From NCBI RefSeq assembly GCF_000374545.1, contig NZ_KB894588.1, forward strand, positions 62,001 through 126,000: DNA of 64,000 bases, written 5' to 3'. The translations under genes and the position numbers were made by a program. This stretch comes from Anaeromusa acidaminophila DSM 3853. GTDB lineage: Bacteria; Bacillota; Negativicutes; Anaeromusales; Anaeromusaceae. Position 1 is the stretch's first letter. The number at the start of each line of letters is the position of its first letter. Below the pieces are notes generated by a model. The model saw only the letters and a program-made list of their open reading frames with translations. It made no database searches and was not told where the DNA came from. Positions 25,474 to 33,381 of this stretch are shown here, piece after piece.

Positions 25474-27048
25474 TTATTTAATGCTTTCTTCCGCCATTTT
25501 TTGTAAGGATTCCACTTGCTCATTTTTCACTGCCACGTACAAATAGTCGCCAGCTTCTATCCTTGTTTCCCCCTTGGGCACAATTTCGGATTCTCCTCGG
25601 CGAATACTAAACAACAAGCACGAAGACGGCCAGGAAATTTGTTTCACCTGCTTGCCTGCCAGCTTTGAATTCACACAGACAAGCACTTCCACAATGCTAC
25701 GCAAGGATTGGACATTTTCGGCTTTTCTTTTACCCTGCTTAAGTAATGCTTTTTCTAAAAGAACTTCATATATAGGCTGCACTCGCAACAAGTCCGCCGT
25801 TAAATACGCAATCACAGACACAAAAACCAACGGCAGCATATGATGAAAAGCCCCAGACATTTCCATGATTAGAATACTTCCGGTAATAGGGGATTTTACA
25901 ACCGCTGCAAAACAAGCCGCCATAGAGAAAATTATTATATTGGCGCTATAAAACGAATCAAGAAGTCCAAACTGAACAAACCCATAACTAAATAAACTTC
26001 CTCCTAGCGCTCCAATAACCAGCATGGGCAAGAAGATGCCTCCCGGAACGCCAGAACCATAGCTGATAAGCGTAAAGAAAAATTTAGCCGCCAACAAAGA
26101 TAGCAAATACAAGAACCCAAAATTCGTTACTGTCAGTTCATTTACCAGCCCGTTGCCGCCTCCCAACACCTCCGGCAACAACAGCGCAAATACTCCGGCA
26201 AAAGCTAAGGGTAACAGCGCTTTGGAAAAGACGGACACCGGCAGCAACCTTTCGAAGAGACTTCCCGTCACCAGCAACCCTTTATTAAATGCCGCACCGA
26301 GAATCCCCATCCCCACACCTAGCACTAGCAACACGCCAAAACTCGACACCGGAAACACTGGAACTCCAGTAAATGTAAAAACAGGATTTTCGCCATAAAA
26401 ATATTGCGATAACACCGTCGCTGTCAAAGATGCCGTAATCGCGGAAACAAGCACAGCCGGTGAAAAATTCTTATGCAGTTCCTCCAGAGAAAATACAACC
26501 CCCGCCAAGGGCGCATTAAATGCCGCCGCCAAACCAGCGCTAGCCCCGCTGGTCAACAAATAACGCTCCTCCATGCGACTTCTTCCCCATAGACGGCTAA
26601 TCCCTTGTCCAACCACCGCGCCCAACTGAATGGACGGCCCCTCTCGGCCTAAAGAAAGCCCTGCGCCAATAGCCGTCACGCCGCCTGCAAGCTTAGCAGC
26701 CAGTACGCGCAGCCACGGCATGCGCATAACACCGCCTAATACTCCTTTCACCTGTGGAATACCACTACCTGACGCCATCGGCTCCCAAGCAACTAAGGCA
26801 TGAAGAATCCCTGCGATCAAGAGAGATAAGCCAATCCAGCCGCATATCGAAATCCAAGATGCGTCTTTTATAGCCATCTGATATAAAAAATTCCTCAGTA
26901 CTTCCGCGTTTTCTAAGGCGTATCGAAAAAACACTACCACTCCGCCTGCCACCGCGCCAACCAAAACGCTCTCCGCAAACAGCTTAAAACGAAAATTACG
27001 CCACTGTAACAGCGCTCCATAGGCGCTACTCACTCGATACTTGCGCAT
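25474..27048 (-). CDS. ClC-family chloride channel/exchanger with C-terminal RCK_C domain
   Basis: 524 residues. The ClC core (residues about 20-425) has the anion-filter motifs GSGIPQVKG, GREGPSIQLG and GGIFLPMLV; the gating glutamate of GREGP is present, which fits an H+/Cl- exchanger or gated channel. Residues about 445-524 form a TrkA_C/RCK_C domain (VCVNSKLAGKQVKQISWP, IVPKGETRIEAGDYLYVAV). RCK_C domains bind c-di-AMP in several K+ and other transporters, and a c-di-AMP riboswitch lies next door; regulation of this protein by c-di-AMP is inference. Confidence 0.92.
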   Translation of the reverse strand: MRKYRVSSAYGALLQWRNFRFKLFAESVLVGAVAGGVVVFFRYALENAEVLRNFLYQMAIKDASWISICGWIGLSLLIAGILHALVAWEPMASGSGIPQVKGVLGGVMRMPWLRVLAAKLAGGVTAIGAGLSLGREGPSIQLGAVVGQGISRLWGRSRMEERYLLTSGASAGLAAAFNAPLAGVVFSLEELHKNFSPAVLVSAITASLTATVLSQYFYGENPVFTFTGVPVFPVSSFGVLLVLGVGMGILGAAFNKGLLVTGSLFERLLPVSVFSKALLPLAFAGVFALLLPEVLGGGNGLVNELTVTNFGFLYLLSLLAAKFFFTLISYGSGVPGGIFLPMLVIGALGGSLFSYGFVQFGLLDSFYSANIIIFSMAACFAAVVKSPITGSILIMEMSGAFHHMLPLVFVSVIAYLTADLLRVQPIYEVLLEKALLKQGKRKAENVQSLRSIVEVLVCVNSKLAGKQVKQISWPSSCLLFSIRRGESEIVPKGETRIEAGDYLYVAVKNEQVESLQKMAEESIK

Positions 27049-27154
27049 AACCTAACCTCTTCCTAGTTTTCTATTTTCTTATTGTACCACGCCGCTTCTT
27101 CCGCTACCGTTTATTTTTTAATTCCGCTCCAAAAGTAATTCTCTATTGATAAAT

Positions 27155-27184
27155 TTGACTAAAAAGCAATTGTTGTGTTATTAT
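27155..27184 (+). promoter_or_regulatory. Promoter of the c-di-AMP riboswitch transcript
   Basis: TTGACT (27155-27160) and TATTAT (27179-27184) are 18 bp apart. The start of transcription near 27191 precedes both the hairpin at 27211 and the riboswitch. Confidence 0.6.
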
Positions 27185-27210
27185 AAGTACAAATAAAATA
27201 TGTGTTTTTT

Positions 27211-27240
27211 AGGAGTAGCCTGTCACCAAGGGCTCTTTTT
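27211..27240 (+). terminator. Leader hairpin with loop TGTCACCAAG (copy 2)
   Basis: AGGAGTAGCC, loop TGTCACCAAG, GGCTCTTTTT. Stem and loop match copy 1 at 25342-25380, in opposite orientation. It lies upstream of the c-di-AMP riboswitch in the same leader. Confidence 0.7.
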
Positions 27241-27283
27241 GTTTTCTTCGCTGTATTCCCGCAAGTCGGGTAATGCATATAGC

Positions 27284-27396
27284 AAGCGCCTAATTCCAAA
27301 ATTGGAAGCGGGGGACCCATTCTTGGGGTGAATCCTGAACATTCAGGTAGGGCGTATCTCTTTTCGCCCGAATCCGTCAGCTAACCTCGCCGGCGT
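27284..27396 (+). promoter_or_regulatory. c-di-AMP riboswitch (ydaO/yuaA class)
   Basis: The conserved core is clear: GGAAGCGGGGGACCC, TTGGGGTGAATCC, CAGGTAGGG, and the diagnostic 3' block CCCGAATCCGTCAGCTAACC. The outer stem pairs GCGCC near 27286-27290 with GGCGT near 27392-27396. The ribosome site AAAGGAGG follows the last stem directly and no terminator lies between, so control of translation is more likely than termination. Ligand assignment follows from the known class. Confidence 0.9.
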
Positions 27397-27415
27397 AAAA
27401 AAAGGAGGACTTTCA

Positions 27416-28180
27416 TTGAAACCAATCCAAGTAGGACTCTGGGGCTTTGGCAAAACCGGCCGCCTGGTAGCCAACGAATTTTTAAATGACAAGCGTTTTG
27501 ACTTGTCCTGGGTGGTGCGCAAAAGCACCGCTGATCACCATAAGTATGCCAGCCGCTTATTAGGGCAGGAATGCGATACTGGTGAAATTATTTCTATTGA
27601 AGACATAGGCCCTTCTTTTTTTCGCGAGCATCCTGTCGATGTTCTTGTTGATTTCTCCGGTTCACGCGGCGTTCACGCCTATCAGCGCGCCGCCGAAGAA
27701 GGCATTTCTATTGTCTCGGCTATCTCTCAGTATGAAAAAGAAGACCTTGACTTATTAGAGTCTTTATCCCAAAAAACGCCAGTTCTCTACTCTCCTAATA
27801 TCACCCTGGGGATCAACGTTTTATTGATTGCAGCCCAAATTTTGCAAAAAATCGCACCTCATGCCGATATTGAAGTCGTCGAAGAACACTTTAAAAACAA
27901 GCCGGAAACCTCAGGCACTGCTAAAAAGATCGCCAAACTGTTGCAGCTAGATGACGAACATGTTAACTCCATCCGCGTAGGCGGCATAGTAGGGCGACAT
28001 GAAATTATTTTTGGCATGCCGAACCAAACGATCCGTCTCAGCCACGAAAGCATCAGCCGCGCTTCCTTCGGGCAAGGAGCTATTTTTGCAGCTAACTTTC
28101 TGTTAAAACAACCGCCAGGTCTATATTCCATGGAAGGAGTCATAGCCGACATGTTTCGCGACAACATTCCGGTTTATTAA
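27416..28180 (+). CDS. DapB-like NAD(P)-dependent dehydrogenase
   Basis: 254 residues from TTG 27416 (AAAGGAGG at seven bases). Residues 1-110 are a Rossmann domain (VGLWGFGKTGRLVANEF). The second half resembles the C-terminal domain of dihydrodipicolinate reductase, with VVEEHFKNKPETSGTAKKIAKLL matching the DapB motif with His, Lys and SGTA. It may reduce dihydrodipicolinate or be a relative with another substrate. Expression is likely set by c-di-AMP through the riboswitch in its leader. Confidence 0.82.
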   Translation: MKPIQVGLWGFGKTGRLVANEFLNDKRFDLSWVVRKSTADHHKYASRLLGQECDTGEIISIEDIGPSFFREHPVDVLVDFSGSRGVHAYQRAAEEGISIVSAISQYEKEDLDLLESLSQKTPVLYSPNITLGINVLLIAAQILQKIAPHADIEVVEEHFKNKPETSGTAKKIAKLLQLDDEHVNSIRVGGIVGRHEIIFGMPNQTIRLSHESISRASFGQGAIFAANFLLKQPPGLYSMEGVIADMFRDNIPVY

Positions 28181-28200
28181 GGACACAAAATCAACGAATA

Positions 28201-28242
28201 AAGAAAACCCGGCTTCCTCAAGAGGGGAAACTGGGTTTTCTT
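28201..28242. terminator. Bidirectional terminator
   Basis: AAGAAAACCC with GGGTTTTCTT arms around a G/C-rich inner loop, between convergent genes. Confidence 0.8.
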
Positions 28243-28246
28243 CGTC

Positions 28247-29581
28247 TTATGGCGCTTGCTGCGAGGCTTTTTCTACCTCTGCTGCCGCCGTAGGAGGCGC
28301 TTTTATACGTAGTTGGACCTCTACTCTTCGTTTCAAACGTTCCTCCAGCACCGCCTGGAGCGATTTACGTACACTTTCTTCTATTGGCTTCGCACTCGCG
28401 ATAACAGCTTCAATCTGATAGGTGCTGCCTCCTCGCTGGTACGAAAAGCGATAATCCTCCAGCTCCACATCGGGCAACAACGACAGCTTTTCTTTTATCG
28501 CCTGCTCGATGATTTCTTCAGGCGTCCCGCTGCGCACAACCTCCACAATTTCTTTTTCTTTGATCTTGGGAAGCAGCATTTGAAAGGAATCTATATTTTT
28601 CTCATCGTTCACTTTTTGCACCAATACAACATCAGCACTTACCTTCACCGCTTTTCCCAGACGCAACTCCAATAAATTCTCCATCTGCCTTATATTTTCA
28701 GGGTTAATCACCTTCGTGGTCCGAAATGCCGCAGCCACTTCATACCGTCGGTCCGCTTCATTAAATGTAGCAGAAATCAAAGTAGACTGCGGCGCAATCA
28801 TATCCAGCGACTCTTCAAGAGAGGTTTGAATAATCTGCTCCGTATGCGCTTTAGCATATGTCTTATACATAATGAAGGCCAACGGTATAGAGATTATCAC
28901 CAGCAGCAATACGGGATAAAAGAGACGCCGAACCGCCGATTGAGCCCCTGCTTCTTTTTCACGCCCGTGCCCGTCCGCAAAGCCCGCTAATTCAAAGACA
29001 AGTACAGCAGCAACAACGATGGCTACCATATTGGCAAGAAACAACAGAAATGCCCCGCCAGCAACACTCATATTCTGCTGCGCCAAACCAATGCCTACGG
29101 TACATAACGGCGGCATCAGCGCCGTAGCAATCGCTACCCCCGGAAGGGTCGCACTCTGCGGCTTCATACAAATTGCATAGGTTCCCGCCGCACCAGAGGC
29201 CAGTGCAATAACCAAATCTAAAATAGTCGGCGTAGTTCGCGCCATCACTTCACTGGTCAACTCCGCCCGCGGCAACAGAAGGGTCAAGACCATAGCCAAT
29301 AAAACTGCAGCTACCGCTCCAAGAGCCTCTGCTTTCAACGCCAACACAAGCAGTGCTCTGCTATTAGCCGCCACTGCCAGTGCGCATCCTAAAATCGGCC
29401 CCATTAGCGGCGCAATCAACATCGCCCCTATCACGACAGCCGTGCTGTTCGATAACAGCCCGTACGTTGCTACCGTACAAGAAAGTACGACCATGATTAA
29501 ATAGTAGCGGCTCAAACTCGCATCAGTGAAAACATTATTAAAAATAGCATTCCGTTCTTCTGAGTTCGGCCAAGCAGCCAT
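28247..29581 (-). CDS. DUF389 family membrane protein
   Basis: 444 residues. The N-terminal 230 residues have five or six hydrophobic segments, including the family core SNSTAVVIGAMLIAPLMGPI and IATALMPPLCTVGIGLA. A membrane segment near 235-255 is followed by a C-terminal soluble region of 190 residues, probably outside. Function unknown for the family. AAGGAG lies upstream of the ATG. Confidence 0.85.
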   Translation of the reverse strand: MAAWPNSEERNAIFNNVFTDASLSRYYLIMVVLSCTVATYGLLSNSTAVVIGAMLIAPLMGPILGCALAVAANSRALLVLALKAEALGAVAAVLLAMVLTLLLPRAELTSEVMARTTPTILDLVIALASGAAGTYAICMKPQSATLPGVAIATALMPPLCTVGIGLAQQNMSVAGGAFLLFLANMVAIVVAAVLVFELAGFADGHGREKEAGAQSAVRRLFYPVLLLVIISIPLAFIMYKTYAKAHTEQIIQTSLEESLDMIAPQSTLISATFNEADRRYEVAAAFRTTKVINPENIRQMENLLELRLGKAVKVSADVVLVQKVNDEKNIDSFQMLLPKIKEKEIVEVVRSGTPEEIIEQAIKEKLSLLPDVELEDYRFSYQRGGSTYQIEAVIASAKPIEESVRKSLQAVLEERLKRRVEVQLRIKAPPTAAAEVEKASQQAP

Positions 29582-29767
29582 AGCCGGTTCACTCCTTTTT
29601 GTTAAAGTAACTCAGCAAGTGCATTCACGTTTAGTAAAATTTGAATTATGATTCCTTACTTTTAATTCGACAAAACTCTAATGAAACATTTTCTAAGCAC
29701 TATAAAAAATCAGATTAATTCGAGTTGGGATTACCAGTTAATTGCGAGCATTCGTTCTACACCCCTA

Positions 29768-29802
29768 GAAAGAAAAGCCGCATAGACCTTCGTCCATACG
29801 AC
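29768..29802 (-). terminator. Terminator of the orange-protein-like operon
   Basis: An 11-bp stem with GAAG loop (GTCGTATGGAC with GTCTATGCGGC, G-T pairs included) and TTTTCTTTC on the minus strand. The remaining gap 29582-29767 holds no gene I can see. Confidence 0.85.
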
Positions 29803-29833
29803 TTTACTAAAAAGCAAATGCTTATAATGTTAT

Positions 29834-30427
29834 TTACATCTGTCCCTCCGGCAAGATATCCAGCTTTCTGCGCCAATATCTTGAATAAACAGCGCCTAAG
29901 GGATTATGAGCCATAACGCGATCCTTCGCCACCAAGCACGATACAGGCGCCGCAGACGCGGAAGTAAACAGCATATCATGTCCTACGCAAAGGCCCACGG
30001 TAAAATTCAATTCTGTCTCTTCTTTATTCAATATCGCAGCCTGCACCTTTGGATTACACATAACTTCTTTAGCTCCGTCTTTTATCGGTTCTAAGCCCAG
30101 CTTGTCTTTTTCAATGGCGCAAACCTTGCAGCAAACCGAATGGACCTCAAAAAACTTGGCAAAATACGCCTCGATCAACTTAGCTTCCTCAGCTAAGCCG
30201 ATGCAAAAAGCCAACCCGATTTTCTTGGTTCCTAAGAGCTTGGCAAATTCTACGCTTTCTTCCAGGCGGGTCAGTTTCAGATAATAGCGCCCTTCTGTAC
30301 AAGCCGCCGCCTGCATCATTTCCAGCTCTCTTCCTTGATATTGTTCTTTCACGTCATCTACGGACCAGCCCAAACAATTCTGTCCTATCTTATAGCAGTT
30401 TTTATGTCCGCATTGCGCACATTTCAT
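29834..30427 (-). CDS. DUF1847 family metal-binding protein
   Basis: 197 residues, cysteine-rich. N-terminal MKCAQCGHKNCYK is a possible metal site. Further cysteines lie in SVCCKVCAIEK, VMCNPKVQA and FTVGLCVGHDMLF, the last being the DUF1847 signature. Function unknown. It is the final gene of the 11-gene operon that starts near 36384. Confidence 0.88.
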   Translation of the reverse strand: MKCAQCGHKNCYKIGQNCLGWSVDDVKEQYQGRELEMMQAAACTEGRYYLKLTRLEESVEFAKLLGTKKIGLAFCIGLAEEAKLIEAYFAKFFEVHSVCCKVCAIEKDKLGLEPIKDGAKEVMCNPKVQAAILNKEETELNFTVGLCVGHDMLFTSASAAPVSCLVAKDRVMAHNPLGAVYSRYWRRKLDILPEGQM

Positions 30428-30457
30428 AAACCTTCACGCTTCTTTCCCCAAAGCTTA

Positions 30458-31237
30458 TTATTTTTGCATCAAATTAGCAAGGACTCGCTCCCAGGCCTCT
30501 TCGCAGGCCGGAGAAGCAGCCTGATCCGGAAGACCTTGATCGCCGCCCAGCATAACCAAAGGATCTAAGGGCAAGGCGCCTAAAAAGGAAAGCTTCTTTT
30601 CCGCCGCTAATTTCTCGCCGCCCCCTTGACCGAACGGATAATGGCAATGCCCGCAATCAGGACAAATAAAACCGCTCATATTTTCAATCAAGCCTCGCAA
30701 AGGCAGCTTGACAGTCGCCGCAAAATTCAGCGATTTTCGCACATCCGCCAACGATACTTCTTGCGGGGTTGTCACAACAATTCCTTCACATTGCGGCACA
30801 TCTTGAACCAAGGTTAACGGCTCATCACCAGTACCGGGAGGGCTGTCCATCAAAAGCACGTCCAGCTTTCCCCAATCGGTATCGCCGAGAAGCTGCTGCA
30901 AGAGACCAATTTTCAAAGGACCGCGCCAAATTAATGCTTCGTCAGGTGTGTTGAGCAAACCCTGCATGGTAACCACTTTGACATTCGGTCCATGCGTAAA
31001 AGGCTGAATTCTATCCCCTACGGCCGTGTGCTGCTGCCCCCGCATGCCAAAAATTCCGCTTTGGCTCGGCCCATGCATGTCCGCATCCAATACGCCCACT
31101 TTCCATCCTTTAGCCGCCAGACGAACTGCTAACTGCGCAGTTACCGTGCTTTTCCCTACGCCGCCTTTACCGCTCATAACCAACCAGCGGCGTTTAACGC
31201 CTGCAAGATTTTTTTCAATCTTCGTCATTTCACTCAT
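30458..31237 (-). CDS. Mrp/NBP35 family ATPase (iron-sulfur cluster carrier type)
   Basis: 259 residues. Deviant Walker A MSGKGGVGKST at residues 21-31, Walker B MDSPPGTGDE, and the Fe-S-binding pair CPDCGHCHYPFG. Proteins of this family carry and transfer [4Fe-4S] clusters. Its placement with MinD-ferredoxin ATPases and NifX-like proteins resembles the MRP member of the Desulfovibrio orange protein complex. Confidence 0.92.
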   Translation of the reverse strand: MSEMTKIEKNLAGVKRRWLVMSGKGGVGKSTVTAQLAVRLAAKGWKVGVLDADMHGPSQSGIFGMRGQQHTAVGDRIQPFTHGPNVKVVTMQGLLNTPDEALIWRGPLKIGLLQQLLGDTDWGKLDVLLMDSPPGTGDEPLTLVQDVPQCEGIVVTTPQEVSLADVRKSLNFAATVKLPLRGLIENMSGFICPDCGHCHYPFGQGGGEKLAAEKKLSFLGALPLDPLVMLGGDQGLPDQAASPACEEAWERVLANLMQK

Positions 31238-31295
31238 ACTTCCTACCCCTTCAAGTTTTCTATAGTATTTTCTTTATCACAAACCATGCTTGCCG

Positions 31296-32153
31296 CTATA
31301 ACGCTTTTTGCACGTTCTGCCATAATAATTGGATAGCTGCCTGCAGCTCTTTGCCGCCGCTTTCCCAAATGCTGCAGCCTTCGGAAGACGCCTTGCGAAA
31401 CGCCTCATGATAAGGAAGTTCTCCTACCAGCACAAGTCCCGCGTCCGCAATCCATTTTTTAGCAATGGTCGTCTGGCCCTCATGCAAGGTTGCTTTATTG
31501 ATACACACTAGCACCGGAAGCTCAAAATGTTTGGCCAGCGCCAGCAAGCGTTTCGCATCAGCCAAGCCGCTTCCCGTCGGTTCTAATACCAACAGCACAA
31601 CATCAACGCCTGTTAATGAAGCAATCGTAGGACAGCCTACACCGGGAGGACCGTCGACTAAAAGCCATTCCGCCCCCTGCGATAAAGCCCGTTCTTTCGC
31701 CTCGCGGCGCACCTGGGAAACCAGCTTTCCTGAGTTTTCAATGGCAATGCCCAATTCCGCATGTACCAACGTCCCGAAGGGACTTTCCGATACCAGCCAA
31801 CAGCCAGCCTGGCGTTCCCGCAGACCCACGGCTTTTTGCGGACATACCAAGGCGCAGGCGCCGCAGCCTTCACAAGCTAGCTCGTCCACTACTCCGGCGC
31901 TGGTAATAGCGCCAAAGCGGCACACTTCTTCACATTTCCCGCAGCTCGTACAAAGAGCTTGATCTACAAACGCTTCCAGCCCCGCAAAAAAAGGTTGCCT
32001 TTCAATTTCTCTCGCGTTCAACGTCAGGTAAAAATTAGCGGCATCCACATCGCAGTCCACTAAAACTTTTTTTCTCAAAATACGAGCCAAGGCAGCACTC
32101 ACCGAAGTCTTGCCGCTGCCGCCTTTGCCACTTAGCACAACAATTTCTTTCAT
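31296..32153 (-). CDS. Ferredoxin-containing MinD-like ATPase (1)
   Basis: 285 residues. Walker A LSGKGGSGKTS at residues 7-17. Two [4Fe-4S] motifs are inserted (CTSCGKCEEVCRFGA near 68 and CEGCGACALVCPQKA near 94). MinD-type signature VDGPPGVGCP follows. The ATG overlaps the upstream gene stop (ATGA). Forms a tandem pair with the next gene. Homologs occur in the orp cluster of sulfate reducers. Confidence 0.92.
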   Translation of the reverse strand: MKEIVVLSGKGGSGKTSVSAALARILRKKVLVDCDVDAANFYLTLNAREIERQPFFAGLEAFVDQALCTSCGKCEEVCRFGAITSAGVVDELACEGCGACALVCPQKAVGLRERQAGCWLVSESPFGTLVHAELGIAIENSGKLVSQVRREAKERALSQGAEWLLVDGPPGVGCPTIASLTGVDVVLLVLEPTGSGLADAKRLLALAKHFELPVLVCINKATLHEGQTTIAKKWIADAGLVLVGELPYHEAFRKASSEGCSIWESGGKELQAAIQLLWQNVQKAL

Positions 32154-33010
32154 GCTTTATCCCCCTTGGCCAACGCTCTCACTTGCAGCCAAAACTTCGA
32201 CCAATCCACAGAAATCTCTGTGTCAATATTCCCGGCAGCATATTTTTGAGCAAACTCCCTGGAATAAGGAATTCGCAAAAGAAGCGGCACGTTCATACGC
32301 TGGCACAACTCTTCCACTTCTTTTTCCAAATGGCTTCCATCGCTCTTGTTAAGCACAACACCCGCAGAAATACCAATCCTGGCTGCTACAGAAAGAGCGC
32401 CTCGCAAATCATGAATGCCAAACAAGCTTGGCTCCGTAACCATAATACAGCAATCGCTCCCTTTGACAGCCGCTACCATCGAACAGGTGGTTCCTGGAGG
32501 ACAATCGACAAGGGTTAGCTCCGGGTTTCCTGCAACTGCCGCTTTTTTGGCCGCCTCAATGACCACAGTGCTTGCTACGCTGCCGATTTTGAGCAATCCT
32601 TGAATATATAAATGTTCCTGCCCTTCTTTTCGCCAAATGCCGCACCGCACCTGCCCCACTTCTTCCGGCCGCTCCCGCAATACCTGCGCCGGACAATGTT
32701 GAATACAAACACCGCAAGAATGGCACAATTCCGGGAACACCATTGGTTTGCCACCTGCCATGGCGAGCGCTTGAAAACGGCATAGATCCGCACAAGTACC
32801 GCATCCACTGCACTGGCCGAACAATTCGGGAACCTGCCTCGTCACTACTTGCTCTTGACGCCACTCTACCTCGCCAAAAACATCGCCGTCAGGCGCTTCT
32901 ACATCGCAGTCAACCCAAACAATACTATCGGTTGGCGCTTTCTGCATCATTAATGTTGTCAGAGTAGTCTTTCCAGTACCGCCTTTGCCGCTAGCAATGC
33001 TAATACGCAT
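32150..33010 (-). CDS. Ferredoxin-containing MinD-like ATPase (2)
   Basis: 286 residues. Walker A ASGKGGTGKTT near the N-terminus, two [4Fe-4S] motifs (CSGCGTCADLCRFQA and CHSCGVCIQHCPAQV), and VDCPPGTTC. ATG 33010 follows GAGGAG by eight bases; a longer frame to 33025 is less likely. It pairs with the downstream ATPase and probably forms a heterodimer with it. Confidence 0.92.
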   Translation of the reverse strand: MRISIASGKGGTGKTTLTTLMMQKAPTDSIVWVDCDVEAPDGDVFGEVEWRQEQVVTRQVPELFGQCSGCGTCADLCRFQALAMAGGKPMVFPELCHSCGVCIQHCPAQVLRERPEEVGQVRCGIWRKEGQEHLYIQGLLKIGSVASTVVIEAAKKAAVAGNPELTLVDCPPGTTCSMVAAVKGSDCCIMVTEPSLFGIHDLRGALSVAARIGISAGVVLNKSDGSHLEKEVEELCQRMNVPLLLRIPYSREFAQKYAAGNIDTEISVDWSKFWLQVRALAKGDKA

Positions 33011-33061
33011 AGGTTCACTCCTCATCCTAAAAGTCTCGTTGGGAAATATATTTTTTATGGT

Positions 33062-33325
33062 TCATGCAGTACGTTCTTGGCTTTTTTGCCATTCCTCCAA
33101 TGCTTGCGCCAACTGATCCGTGCAGGAAGTACCGTTGCGGCAAAGATTACCGCTAAATTTATCAATCACGTTTTGCACGTCCATTCCTTCCAATAAAATG
33201 CTAATGGCCCGTAAATTACCGGGACAGCCTCCTTTAAAGAAGACTTGACTCAATTTGCCATCATGAATTTCAAAGGATATTTCTTTTGCACAAGATCCGA
33301 CGGTCTTATACTTCACAAAAATCAC
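33062..33325 (-). CDS. TSCPD domain (TIGR03905 family) protein
   Basis: 87 residues, clearly related to the protein at 15838-16086: GGCPGNLRAISILLEGM and CRNGTSCTDQLAQAL. Conserved cysteines suggest metal or redox binding. Located inside the orange-protein-like operon. Confidence 0.85.
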   Translation of the reverse strand: MIFVKYKTVGSCAKEISFEIHDGKLSQVFFKGGCPGNLRAISILLEGMDVQNVIDKFSGNLCRNGTSCTDQLAQALEEWQKSQERTA

Positions 33326-33381
33326 CTCATTAATTAAGCAATAGGATAAAAGCGCCAGAGCTCTCGCTCTAACGCTCTGTT

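Noticed and set aside
25342-27240. Inverted repeats around the ClC gene as ends of a mobile element
   Set aside because: The repeats form promoter-proximal leader hairpins of divergent transcripts and there is no transposase or target-site duplication.
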